Positions 53,001 to 63,781 of a DNA stretch of 64,000 nucleotides are shown here, piece by piece. A program made the position numbers and the translations under genes. Source of the DNA: Branchiostoma belcheri (lineage: Eukaryota; Chordata; Leptocardii; Amphioxiformes; Branchiostomatidae); contig NW_017804020.1 of the NCBI RefSeq assembly GCF_001625305.1, forward strand, positions 860,018 through 924,017, written 5' to 3'. Under the pieces are notes generated by a model. It was not told the origin of the DNA, made no database searches, and worked only from the letters and a program-made list of their open reading frames with translations. How positions within the stretch are numbered: position 1 is the first letter of the stretch; each line of letters starts with the position of its first letter.

Positions 53001-56000
53001 GCACATCTAACAAAAGTACTGTACCAAAACAGAAGTGAAGTTGAAAGGGGAATTATGTACATGTAATATTTTTCAACCAAAAATTGAAATTTTTAATTGT
53101 TCGTGTGATTGTAATTCACTTCTACTTTTCAACATATTTGTGGAATCATCTCACATTTCTGACATTTATGGTTGGCGCTAAAAACAGCACACACGAGGTG
53201 CACTCAGTTTGTGGCACCACCACAAAATACTAGAATGTAAACAAACATGGCTGACAGCTGTGTTTCCAGTTTTTCACCACACTGGTAAGGTGTAATGATT
53301 TGGCACCTCGGCACCTGGAATGACACTTACACGTATTTGCAATGGAGTAGGGTTGATTCAACCAACTTGTATACCGGTAGCGAGTGATTGACCAGAAAGT
53401 TGACTTTTTGTATCATCTTAATGTTACATAATGCAGCTTTAAATTGGGTTGTTCATCTTGTGTGTTTATGTATGTTTGCAGTACTAAACAGCAGTCCAGC
53501 TATGGAGGCCTGTTGTCTACTATTGGTAAGGAGGAGGAGGACAAGAGAACAGCAGCTGAGTCCAGGAAGGCTCAACTCAGGAGAGAGTTAGGTAGGACAG
53601 GCTTCAGAGTTATATACTAATACATTGTCATTTTTCCTGCATACAGCTGTACATGCTCATGTACTGGTGCAAGTAACATTGAAAATTACCTGCACCAGAC
53701 AAATTTTACCTGCACCACTCAAAATCTAGTAAGTATGGATCATACTAAAACTGTTTCGAAACCATTGTCACCATTTTTTGTACTACATGGGTAGTAACAG
53801 TCAATACAGCAAATAAAAGCCCACATACACCTACATGTCTACAGAAATACCTGCAGCAATTGCAATACCTGCACTAACCTGCAGATGGTATTGTGGTATT
53901 TTGATCATGAGCCCTGCATATACAAAAGTATTGTTTGAACTATTCTTTATTCAGTGCTTAGTTTTGGTGTAGATTTCCAGCAAGTGGTTTTAGAGAAATT
54001 CCAACAAGGGAATTTGTTGTGATAATTTCTTTTTGAACTGTTCAAATTCTTTGTGTGCATGATGTGTACTACAATAACTACCAACAGTTTGTAATCATGA
54101 TTGTTGAATGTACATTTGTATTTATTTTGTAACTAATTATGTATCTCCATGACCTTTGGGAAAAACGGATTAGGACCATTCAATAAAAATAAAAGCATTC
54201 AATCAATCAAAAACCTTGTAGATTGACGTCAACACATTGTTTCTACACAACTTTTCATTGGATTTCTCCCCACAGAGGAGCAGATAGCAGATAAGAAGCG
54301 TAGGGACCAACAGGCGCGGGACCGGTCAGCAGTGGAGCGGGCACGACCGGTGGAGGACTACGTTCCGTGGGGACGTCCCGGGGCGGGCGCGCCACTACGG
54401 TCGCAGTCAGGGAAGGTTGTTGCGGAGTACGGGGACACCAGAAGGGTCAGGACTACAGTTTGACATTTGACAGCATGGATTTTTAATGGTTTTCGTTGGA
54501 TATTTGGTCAATGTTGCATTAGAATTGGGCCTGTTGCAGACAATATCTTTTCCAACAAAATATTTGAAAACTGTAGACAGGATGCCATCCTTAAATATAC
54601 AAATACATGTATGACCTTAAATGAGACGTTCTGCCAAATTGCTATACATGTACTGTATCTGTGTGAAACTCGGATTTTTCATGGTTTTTTTAGATGCTTG
54701 GTCAACGTTGCATCAGAATTTGGCCTGTTGCAGACGAAATCTTTTCCAACATAATATTTGAAAACTATAGACAGGATGCCATCCTTAAATGTGCAAATAT
54801 GACCTTATAAACGAGACATTCTGCCAAAGTGCTGTACATGTACTGTGTCTGTGTTAAACCCGAATTTTTCATGGTTTTCATTGGATGTTTGGTTAATTTT
54901 GTACCAGAATTTGGCCTGTTGTTCTGACACAACATCTGAAAACTATAGACAGGATGCCTTTCTTAGATATATGTGAATATGACCTTAAACAAAATGTTCT
55001 GCCAAAGTGCACATGCACAATACATTACAGGTTTTAGGCAAGCATAGTCATTTCTGCTGATGTGCAGCCTTTGACATATATATGTATGTTCAGTAACCGA
55101 GGCTGGTTTTTCACTACATGTATCTGTCCATTCAATGTTAAATGTACATATATCTAGTTAACTCACTCATTTTATATCCTTACTCTGTAACAGTCCCTAC
55201 AGCAGAAAACCTCTCCCAGGGCAGCTGACGACACAGCAGCTGTGCAGCAGACAGTAGCGAGACAGCAGCCACAGCCCAACCACACACAGTCACCAGGCCA
55301 GTCTGAACCGGCTCCAACCAGTCAGGCCCACCTGGCTGTCTCCACTGTGCCACCTCCACATGCCATGAGGAGCTCTTTCACTATAGGGGTAAAAAAAATG
55401 GATGTTGATGTGAAAAGATTATTTGATTTGATTTTATTGGAATTATAACAAGACAAAACATATAAGATACAAGCAGCTACATGTATCTTTGTTCCACCCT
55501 AGGGTACAGCCCCTGGTGATGACCAGTATGTCACAACAGATCAAGATGAGAAGAAGAGATGGCTACAGGAACTAGGTGAGCCTTATCCTAGTTCTTCTTG
55601 TTTTTTAGCCAAGATCTGTAAGATATTGAAAGATAGTGACATGTTTAACAAGATGGAGTAGTATGTATACTCTAAATCACTTTATGTTTGCACTAGTATA
55701 AGTTTGCGGTCTGAGAAAATGAACATGTTCGTGGAACTATACGTTTGCAGTGACGGCAGGTGCAGCAAAAAGAAAGTTGGTGAATCATTTGTTCACGGTA
55801 ATGATACGTTTGAGGTACGGAATTAACTGTGAAAACCGTGAATGTAAAAGTACTGCAAAAAATGTATGTAAAAAATGTTCAGTACCCTAAATGATGATAA
55901 TGATGATGATATACACTAATAATTACACTTGATGTCTGTTTTATCTGTAGAAAAACAGAGAGAAGAAGCCAGACAGAGGAAACAGAGGGAAAGGCAGAGG

Positions 56001-59000
56001 GACAAAGAGGTAAGGCCTTGCTACATGTACGTATGGGGAAGGAGATATCCATCTGCGGAGGGTACCATTTTTACTCATGTTTATATGTTCACAGCTGTAA
56101 CTCATGATTGGTTTGAATGATTTCTTTGATTTTCATAGTACACGGTATATGAAAAGCTTCTGTGACAGAACAACTTCTTACTTTCAGCCTAACATGGAAG
56201 GACATTTTACAGCTACAATCCAAGATGTCTCAATCAGGGTGATAAACCATTGTAATGACTCTGCACTATGCTGAAGTTTAAATTTTTTTTTTACATTTAT
56301 CAGCACTGGAAAAACATTCTTTTACACTTTTCATTTTTGATCACAGAACATGGAAATTTAAACTTTTCATAAGGCAAGCAACCATAAAGTTAACTTACTA
56401 TGGCTAAGTTTCTTTAATATCACCACCTTTTGTTGTTTTTATGGAATCTGATGAACATTTGTACACAAACTTTTCTTTTGCTGTGTTGTTCATTGTGTTT
56501 GCATCTAGCCAAGAAAAGTACTATGATTCCTAATTTTTTTGCAGCGCTTTTACATGTATGTTTTCACGGTCACTAGCTTGAAGACAAAGTGAATTACAGA
56601 ATAAAGAGACTTTTTTTACACAACCAAGTGTTTTATTCAGTCAATGTTTTGGTGACCGTCTGTCACCTTCCTCAGGACTGGTTCACATTGCACAGCACAG
56701 GTGTTTCTGCTATACATATCTACATCTTCATCCATAATACATCTATAGCAGCAACACCTGTGCTAGTACAATGTGGACCAGTCAGAATTGCCATGAGGAA
56801 GGTGGCAGACGGCCACAGAAATGTCGGCTGAATAAAACATTTGGTTGTGCAAAAAGAGTCTCTTTATTCAGTGACTTACATGTACCAACCTGATGAAACT
56901 ACATGTATTCAATTCGAAAGTGAAGTACAGTTTACTGTACTGATTCCCAGCATATTTCTCCAATCCAGGGAGGGGGTATGGATGCGTGGACTCGTCACTT
57001 CGATACGTACCACCCCACGGCAAGAGAACCCCCCACGGCCAGGGGAGCCGACGCCCCGCCCCCTGTCCCAGAGCCCCGCCCCCAGCCGGCCCAGTCCCCC
57101 ACCCCTGGGGCACAAGACGCTGTGGTACAGGAGACCGACCAGCATACCACTCCGCGGACTTCCTTAGAGAGAAGGTAAGCACACTTCTGTTGGTTATACT
57201 TATAGTGGGTCTTTTCCTGATCTACATGGTACATATATGGTAACAAACACTCATAACTAGGACTCAGTGATGTAAACTAGATTGTGATTTTAGTTACATG
57301 TAAAAATTGTAAAAAGCTTGCATAGCATCATGATGAAAAACATTTCCAAATTTTAGAAGGATTTTTTTAGAGAAAATTTTTTCAGACATCCCAATTTTGT
57401 TGAAATAACATTTTGAGCCCTCAGAAAGCACGAGGTATCTCATGCTCCCCAGGAAAAGTTTGAAACCTCTGAAATACTTTTTCCTGCATGTTGAGAGGCA
57501 AATTTTGCTGGTAGACTAAACCCAGCCTGCAGTCTAGTAACGGTTCTTTCCATATCTTTACTTGCCAATTTTTGACAGATCGGAGAAAATTTTTGTCCGT
57601 CACGAGCGGGAACACTAGATTTGAATGTATTGTTGTATATGCTTCAATCCCATAACCAATGCAGTGCATGTAACCTGCTCTAACTGCATAACCAGTATGC
57701 CATATAGAAATTTTGTTGTGGTTCTCAATGATAATAACATGATGCTTGCCTGTGCATGATCCGCCATGTTACGCCTGTGTTACAGACCTGAACCCTCACC
57801 CCATGATGATGAGTCTGTGTGAGTATTTATTGTCCCAAAGTCATGGTGATCACTACTACTAATACATTCTTTCCTTCACATGCCTCGTCCAATGGATAGG
57901 TTTTACACTGGAGTTCACTTTGCACATAACATGCACGTATGACAGGGCTCGAAATTCATTTTGGGGAATAGGTGCACTGGTGCACCCAACCTAAAAATTT
58001 AGGTGCACAAAAATTTTTTGGGTGCACCATATAAAACAAAACCTAATTACAGATCTTATTGCTCCTCTTCTGAGCTTGAATCTGAAATGGGAGCTAACTT
58101 CAAAATCTTAAACAAGTACCTCAACAAAGATTTTATTTTCTGACACTTAGATGCCAAGAATATCCTGCATACTATTATAATTTGATATGTACAAAAATAC
58201 CTACAAATATATTTGGGTGCACCAGTGCACCCACAGAAAAAAATTAGGTGCACGACTCCAATTTTAGGTACACTAAGGTGCACATGCACCCAGTATTTCG
58301 AGCCCTGACATAACATGCTTGTATGTCCTGTGCACAGAACAATAATAAATTGTGTAACTGCAACATTGTAATTATTATTCCTTGTCACCCTAACAGCACA
58401 TAACCTGCACCAGTATTGCCTGCACTTGGTAATTACGTGTACCACAATCACAAATGCACTCCATACAGTACTGATATCATATTTCCTTAGTCAATTAATC
58501 TATTATCATTTCATTGATGCTTTTTGTCTGATAGAAATTAGACATCTTATAAAATCTTAGTTTGCTAAAGATTACATCTGAATTTACCAGTCTGTATTTG
58601 CTATATTAACCCAGTTTGCTGTCTCAACACATACTCTACACCTCTGTCCCCTAACTATTTTCTTTGAAGTTCTCTTTTCAGTCCAGTCTACCTTTCGTCC
58701 AAAAAAGTCAACATGGAAAACCAATCTCGTCACCTGGCTTATCCTTTGGTATTGTCTCTTACCTGTTTTATCTTGCTGTCATTGGTCAGGTTACTCATCA
58801 AACCCTGGCAGACAGGACTTGGAGATATCCTCTGTACTCTTCACCCTCTATACTGGTATATGGATACATACAATATCTGATATCCCTGTGGATACATGTA
58901 TGTCTTTGTACAGAAACTTTTTGCGGACGGGTGCAGCCCTGAAGGACCCCGCCCAGCTGGAGGAACTGGAGAGAAGACGGCTGAAAGACCTGGAACATAA

Positions 59001-62000
59001 GGTAACTTCATCATATACACGTCATTCAGATATTATGCAGTCACATTTAAGCCTAGGAAAAAAATGTTGTGTTTCCTCTTTCCCAACCAACCCTAGAAAA
59101 AACTCCCAAGCCTTTTTGGTATGGACCCCTGCAAGGGACATAGATTTTTGAGGTTAATCAGCCTTTTCTAGCTCCATGATCTGACACCTGGGTGATGAAA
59201 TATTGTACAATGGGTTTTCCAACATTGATGTTGAAAAATCAAAACATACATGTAAATGTCATCATGCAAATTTTACTTTGTTAAAATGTATACAAGTATA
59301 AGTTGGATCACTAGAGATTGCCAAAGTCTAACAAAAGACAAAGAAAAAAAAAAGATTTTTTCAGGACTGAAACAGGAAGCACAATATTTTTTTCCTGGGC
59401 CTTAGTGTGTACAGGGTGGGCTACGTTTCTCATTTTCCATCCCTCTGCTGAGTACCTCCTCCTAGACTAACTAGATTGACTGATGGTCTTGCAGAGAGCA
59501 ATCCAGGAACAGGTGGAGGAACGACAGCGGGTGAAGCGGGAAGAGCGCGAGCGTCGGGCGCGGGAGGAGGCGGAGGAGGAGCAGCGACTGGCGAGGGAGC
59601 GACAGACGCTACAGGACCAGTTCGACCGAGAACTACAGGAGCAGAGGAGGAAGGAGGTAGAGTCTAAACACCTAAAAGTATTTCCAAATCTTCCATTCTT
59701 TGTACAGTCAAACCTGTAACAGCTTTGATTGTAAGATGCACAAACTGGAATATCACGTGTTGTCTGTAGGTAAGGTCCTGTATATAAGGTGTGCTGCAGC
59801 TGTCATGTTTGTTTACATTTTAGTATTTTGTGGTGGTACCACAAAAAGAGTATGACTCATGAGGGCTGTTTAATTACCAAACGTGAATGTCAGAAATATG
59901 AAATAATTGCTGAAATACAGTTTGTTAAAAAGTGGACAAGAATGACCATCACACGAAGATTTTGTCTATCAATATATTTCAATTTTTGGTGCAAAAATGC
60001 TACATAATGCCCCTTTAACTGAAAACTAGTTGGCTTGGATAAGGCAGTTTCTCTCATCTGTTATCATACACTCTTATGTGTGTGAACTTCGGTTCCATTG
60101 CACCATACAAGAAACGGAAACAGCCAGTATCTACATGTAGCTCATATTGAATGTTTAAATGTAATGATAAGATAGCAAATTTTAAAGTTAGACCTACATG
60201 TACAGCTTGCTTGGCTTCTGTGTTGGAATGTTGCACTTTGTTTTTTCGGTGGCAAACCTCAGGAGCTTCTGAACCAGAAGACAAAGCTACTGTTTGAGTC
60301 CATGCAGCAGGCTGAACAACAGGCACTTCAGGTAGTAAAAATTTCTTCACTCCTTTAATAGTAGCAAAGTTTTTATTAATGGCTATTGTTTTTTAACAAA
60401 AGATGTGAAGATAATTGTTTTTTTACTGGTTCACTGTGCTCCGAAGCTAGGTATTACAATTGTGATATACAAGTACATAGTTAGATAGTGTTACAACATA
60501 GTGAAATATGCAGTGACAAATTTGAAATTAAGTTTAATTGTATGCAAGCACTGGTACAAAACACAAGTCATGTATAGTCCCTCTTCTAACTAAGCTTAGG
60601 CATGCATAGGTGTTACTGCCACAAATTCTAGTATCCAAATATTATTCACCTGACATAAACTTGATAAAGCATGGCAGTGTTCTCAGACCAACGTTCTAAA
60701 ATGTGTCTCACACCAATGTTCTCCCCAGGAGAAGCGACAGCAGCGGATGAGACACCTGGAGAGGCACGGCCACGACGTCACCAACCTCCGCCACACCTTC
60801 GAGTCCACGGAGCCCCAGCTGTCCTACCGGTCCTCCCACCCAGGGGAGGTCCCCCCGCTCCAGGGGCTGTCCCCCAGGGAGCAGTTTGGAGTCATCCACT
60901 CTCGCAGAGACCCTCCCCCTCACCCCGGGGCTTCCTACCACTCCCCCAGGGAAGCAGACCAACCGACCGTTTCTTACATCTCGTCTCCGAGAAGAGAAAC
61001 AGCTGTGCAGACAGGTAGAACTCAAGTAGTGCTGTACAAAACACTGTGCATTGTGCAATACTGACTCATCTTTCGTAAAGGCACCCACAGTGATTTTGGG
61101 CCACATTGAAACTAGATTTTCAAAGTTAATTTTCTGGTCATTTTCAATGTAGTAATATAAATCAACCCTATCCCGTAGCATGCTGATATCTGCGAGGCAC
61201 GAATGCAATGTCACTGACGGTGTCCCTAACTTCCACAGATCCCTTCCGTCTGCCAGATGAAGTCCCAGTCACCATGCCTGAGGAGGGTGACAGCAGTAGT
61301 GTGGAGATAGAGTACAGGTCAGGCCTGCTTGTGGTGTCATTCAATGTTGTACCTGTCATTTGTTACTGGAATAGTTGATAGTCATGTACAGTTTGTAGTA
61401 TGACAAGAAGAAGAGTATGACCCACACAGAAAAAGACTGGACGTACGAAAACTGCATAGTATTACACGTGTAAGCATACGAAAACTGTATACGTGTACGT
61501 TACCATGAGGGCTGGTGTATGATCTGTATGTTCTTTACAAAGTTACGTCAAAGCAGGCTGATATACATGCAGGAAAGTTCAACGTATGCAGTTTTCGTAC
61601 ACTTGCGTGCGTATGCAATATTCGTACTTTTGCCTGCATGGGTCTGTGAGGTGCTGTTTAATTGACTTGTGTATGCATCACTGTAACTTAGGGACAGCAG
61701 AGAACAGCAGAGGAGCAGGCAGAACAGGGATGCCGCCAAACGTGGCAAGAAGGAGGCCAGCAACAGGAGAGCCGCTGCCACAGACAGCGAGAAAGAGAAC
61801 AGCAGAACAAAGAGAAAAGCCGAGAAACCAGCAGAAAAACCCAGGTGGGGAGCCAGCAACTCCAAAGTGCAGGGGAAGAAATTTGTGAAAGCATCAGAAA
61901 GATATCCTAATAAACTGAAGAAAAAGAGGGAAGAAAACCTCATCAAGAGGGAGAGAGAGTTAAAGAAACAGATGGAGGCAAACTCCAAGGAGAGGCTGCG

Positions 62001-63676
62001 ACAGAGGATGGTCGAACAGAGGTCGTCGCCAGAGGTCACCGGTCGAAAGTCGCCGCCTGTACCAACTCTGGCAGCGAAAAACAAAAACAAAGACGATGAT
62101 GACTTGTATGCGCCGTACGAAAGGACTAGTCGGAAGCCAAAGCGACAGGAGGCAGTGAGAGTGGCACAGGAATTCAGGTCAGACTCTCCTCCTGTTCCTG
62201 CACTCAGAAAGAAGGCGGAGGGGGATGGAAAGGAACCATCCTTCCCTCCCCAACAGAGGGGTGAAGTGGACCGGCCCAATGTCAGAGGGCAAAGGGCGTG
62301 GGACGGAGGGGAACCTGGTCAGTACGACTACGACTCGGCGCCCAGGGCCAACTCACCCCCCGTCCCGGCCCTCAGGAGCAAAACAAAGCAGCCAGGTCCT
62401 GACAGGGAAAGAAACCCCCGCCAGAGCCCAGAGAGGAGCAGAAACCCCATTCGGAGCCCAAGCAAAAGCCCTGACAGGAAGCCCAAAGTACGGCAGAAGT
62501 CTCCTGAAAGGTACGACAGTCTTGCTTCTTGCATGTGATGTTGCATAATGTTGATTATATCATACCCAGGCTGTGATAACCTTTGACTTGCAGTCGGCTG
62601 GTACCTTACTAAAGGCTATTATGGAATATCCCATGTTGTATTCTTAGACTATATTTACAAACAATACAAGACATATGCATTCCAAAAGATGTTTGCTGTT
62701 CTGCAAGAGATTGAATTTGATTGTGTCTTGCTTACCACAGTCTTGTTTAAAAGATTCTTATTTTCCTGACTGTTATACATGATTCAGATTCATATTCAGA
62801 CCTGCATCTCTCCCGGTAGATATGGAACGTTAAACGACCATCCTCACTCCCCCCTGCGTGATGGAGATTTCATTCCGTTCCGGCGGACAGACGACGGCGT
62901 ACTGGATCCGCAGGAGCCCATGTCCCTACCGGAGACCCGGGAGGCCCCGCGGTTACGCAGGCGCGCCAGCACGGACCACAGTCCTCACAGGGGAGGGGGG
63001 GAACAGGTGCCAGACAACATGAGGTCTGCAAGTGCTGGACAGACTAAGGTAAGGGTTGTAACTTGTATATACATGTATGTTGTATTGTAAAAAAAAAGGT
63101 CTCCCATGCTCTATGCAGAGCATAGGGTTTGGTGCCCATGTCCATTTCCGTAGCCCTTGGGCGACACACAGTTGTGCAAGTCACTACAGCAGGGGGCTAG
63201 TCCGCTGGTAGTGCTGTGTGTTTGACCTTCCACACTCTTTCTCATATGTGCTGAGTGCTAAACAGAGAATGAATTGTGTACCATTTATTAATTAAAGTCT
63301 TTGGTATGACCCGGCCGGGGTTTGAACTCACCTCCCGGTTACAAAGCAAGCACTCTACCAATTGAGCTATATGCGCTATTGCACCAGTATTGTAGCCAAC
63401 AAAGCAAGTACTCTACCAATTTAGCTATTGCACCAGTATTGTAGCCAACAGATAATTCATAAAGCAGATTCAATCACAGGTGGTTGATTTGGGCAGCATT
63501 GAACTTAGTTGTCATGGGCTGAAATGAAGAATAGTGCAGTGTCTGCTGGCTGCTGACAAGAGAACATAGCAGTAGCAATGTCTGCCATTCTGCAGGACCC
63601 TCTACTGAACCCAGGGATGGTGAAAAATCCCCAGAGACAAGAACAGATCCTCAAGCAGCTGAAGAGTCTCAGGGAG
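50081..63676 (+). CDS. CCDC66: CCDC66, coiled-coil domain containing protein 66, spliced, 3' end outside window
   Basis: In vertebrates CCDC66 is a centriolar-satellite and microtubule-associated protein needed for cilium assembly; loss causes retinal degeneration in dogs and mice. Twenty exons with fully consistent phases give 1102 codons before the window ends, close to or above vertebrate length. Conserved points, judged against the human protein from memory: N terminus MNFGGNL (human MNLGDGL); LTQQQLNAIL (human LTQDQLQQIL); PWGRPGAGAP; DPAQLEELERRRLKDLEHKRAI with the long E/R/Q-rich helix after it (core of the CCDC66 domain); KTKLLFESMQQAE; and DPLLNPGMVKNPQRQ near the C terminus. The start codon lies in an 11-nt coding part of exon 1 followed by a perfect gtgagt donor. 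The remaining one or two C-terminal exons lie past 64000. Confidence 0.88.
50605..50660 (+). CDS. CCDC66: CCDC66 exon 2
   Basis: Phase 2 to 1, gatgtcag to gtcagt. Encodes GNLAVQIHDGKPGIFPVR. Confidence 0.75.
51102..51127 (+). CDS. CCDC66: CCDC66 exon 3 (26-nt microexon)
   Basis: Phase 1 to 0, cctgacag to gtaagt. Encodes GQPQPKKKK, a basic patch. Confidence 0.7.
51304..51610 (+). CDS. CCDC66: CCDC66 exon 4
   Basis: Phase 0 to 1. Lysine-rich and disordered (KDIYLSKQNKHPLRR...), ending with the conserved helix TVTLTQQQLNAILASIGK. Confidence 0.88.
51995..52241 (+). CDS. CCDC66: CCDC66 exon 5
   Basis: Phase 1 to 2, tttcag to gtacaa. Acidic, S/T/P/Q-rich (ENNEVKIVSNENGPQTSGET...). Poorly conserved linker. 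Confidence 0.8.
53482..53591 (+). CDS. CCDC66: CCDC66 exon 6
   Basis: Phase 2 to 1, tttgcag to gtagga. TKQQSSYGGLLSTIGKEEED then AAESRKAQLRREL, the start of a charged helix. Confidence 0.85.
54276..54445 (+). CDS. CCDC66: CCDC66 exon 7: conserved PWGRPGAGAP
   Basis: Phase 1 to 0, ccccacag to gtcagg. EEQIADKKRRDQQARDRS continues the helix, then DYVPWGRPGAGAPLRSQSGK. Confidence 0.9.
54475..55040 (-). mobile_element. MITE family C, three tandem copies, inverted
   Basis: Three copies with a period of about 190 bp (words gacaggatgcc, ggcctgttg and gttctgccaaa at 54.58/54.77/54.95 kb). The sequence is the complement of 25808-26043: cagaat..gcctgttgcaga and ttttcatggtttt(c) match in reverse. In the CCDC66 intron after exon 7. 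Confidence 0.8.
55194..55388 (+). CDS. CCDC66: CCDC66 exon 8
   Basis: 65 codons, phase 0-0, gtaacag to gtaaaa. Q/P/S-rich, ending MRSSFTIG. Confidence 0.85.
55503..55575 (+). CDS. CCDC66: CCDC66 exon 9
   Basis: Phase 0 to 1, accctag to gtgagc. GTAPGDDQYVTTDQDEKKRW then LQEL, entry into the next coiled coil. Confidence 0.85.
55655..55860. repeat. Dispersed intronic repeat, copy 2
   Basis: Counterpart of 20634-20850, same orientation. Confidence 0.5.
55951..56009 (+). CDS. CCDC66: CCDC66 exon 10
   Basis: Phase 1 to 0, tctgtag to gtaagg. EKQREEARQRKQRERQRDKE, strongly charged helix. Confidence 0.87.
56596..56876. mobile_element. Fold-back (MITE-like) element
   Basis: Arms gaataaagagactttttt (56600) and its complement ending gtctctttattc (56876); inner words ggtgaccgtctgtcaccttcc and its near complement also pair. 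About 280 bp in a CCDC66 intron. Confidence 0.85.
56969..57174 (+). CDS. CCDC66: CCDC66 exon 11
   Basis: Phase 0 to 2, caatccag to gtaagc. GGGMDAWTRHFDTYHP then a proline-rich stretch ending TPRTSLERR. Confidence 0.83.
57786..57818 (+). CDS. CCDC66: CCDC66 exon 12 (33-nt microexon)
   Basis: Phase 2-2, gttacag to gtgagt. PEPSPHDDESV. A length divisible by three makes it skippable. Confidence 0.7.
57950..58312. mobile_element. Fold-back (MITE-like) element with ggtgcac motifs
   Basis: Ends gacagggctcgaaatt and aatttcgagccctgac-type complement (tatttcgagccctgac). Inside, ggtgcac / gtgcacc recurs about ten times in both orientations. Confidence 0.85.
58914..59001 (+). CDS. CCDC66: CCDC66 exon 13: conserved DPAQLEE helix
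   Basis: Phase 2 to 0, tgtacag to gtaact. NFLRTGAALKDPAQLEELER then RRLKDLEHK, core CCDC66-domain sequence. Confidence 0.9.
59495..59656 (+). CDS. CCDC66: CCDC66 exon 14: E/R/Q coiled coil
   Basis: 54 codons, phase 0-0, cttgcag to gtagag. RAIQEQVEERQRVKREERER onward to RELQEQRRKE; uninterrupted charged single helix. Confidence 0.9.
60263..60331 (+). CDS. CCDC66: CCDC66 exon 15
   Basis: 23 codons, phase 0-0, acctcag to gtagta. ELLNQKTKLLFESMQQAEQQ then ALQ, conserved end of the coiled coil. Confidence 0.9.
60729..61014 (+). CDS. CCDC66: CCDC66 exon 16
   Basis: Phase 0 to 1, ccccag to gtagaa. EKRQQRMRHLERHGHDVTNL ends the helix; then a proline/serine-rich stretch ending RRETAVQT. Confidence 0.88.
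61078..61222 (+). repeat. Dispersed repeat D, partial copy
   Basis: ggcacccacagtgattttgg, ttttctggtcattttcaa, gctgatatctgcgaggca in the order seen at 41305. Immediately precedes CCDC66 exon 17. Confidence 0.75.
61239..61317 (+). CDS. CCDC66: CCDC66 exon 17
   Basis: Phase 1 to 2, tccacag to gtcagg. DPFRLPDEVPVTMPEEGDSS then SVEIEYR. Confidence 0.85.
61692..62510 (+). CDS. CCDC66: CCDC66 exon 18 (large)
   Basis: 273 codons, phase 2-2, aacttag to gtacga. Begins DSREQQRSRQNRDAAKRGKK; contains the conserved-looking basic FVKASERYPNKLKKKREEN and helix LIKRERELKKQMEANSKERL. SPPVP repeats (KSPPVPTL, DSPPVPAL, NSPPVPAL) follow, then RS-rich KSPDRKPKVRQKSPER. Confidence 0.9.
62820..63048 (+). CDS. 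CCDC66: CCDC66 exon 19
   Basis: Phase 2 to 0, ccggtag to gtaagg. YGTLNDHPHSPLRDGDFIPF then RRTDDGVLDPQEPMSLPETR; the F-I-P-F-x-R-T pattern matches the human YIPFVRTNE region as I remember it. Confidence 0.88.
63090..63377 (-). mobile_element. tRNA-derived SINE
   Basis: On the - strand the head (63377-63303) reads like a decayed tRNA: A box tagctcaattggtagagtg, loop with anticodon position tgt, B box gagttcaaacccc. The T and acceptor stems no longer pair. About 200 bp of body follow and a T-run ends it near 63090. The head is partly repeated at 63401-63450. Confidence 0.75.
63398..63451. repeat. Partial duplicate of SINE head
   Basis: aagcaagtactctaccaatt, tagctattgcaccagtattg and tagccaac repeat 63344-63400 with a short deletion. 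Confidence 0.8.
63596..63676 (+). CDS. CCDC66: CCDC66 exon 20 (last in window)
   Basis: 27 codons, phase 0-0, ttctgcag to gtaagt. DPLLNPGMVKNPQRQEQILK then QLKSLRE, close to the human C-terminal motif DPLLNPNLVKN. The chain continues past 64000. Confidence 0.92.
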
Positions 63677-63781
63677 GTAAGTACTACGTCTTGTATCTTA
63701 CCGGTCCAGTTACTGTAGTTGTTTTTCATTTTCTTGCAAGCAGTCTGAGCTTGACTGACAAAAGTGAACCACTTTAACAGT

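Noticed and set aside
58682..58748. Possible 67-bp CCDC66 exon
   Set aside because: It enters in phase 2 and leaves in phase 0, which breaks the join to exon 58914; skipping it gives a perfect frame.
61548..62279. 243-codon - strand frame
   Set aside because: Antisense of the large CCDC66 exon 18, whose frame and splice phases fit the gene.
63303..63377. Functional tRNA gene
   Set aside because: Boxes are present but anticodon, T and acceptor stems do not pair; fits a SINE head.
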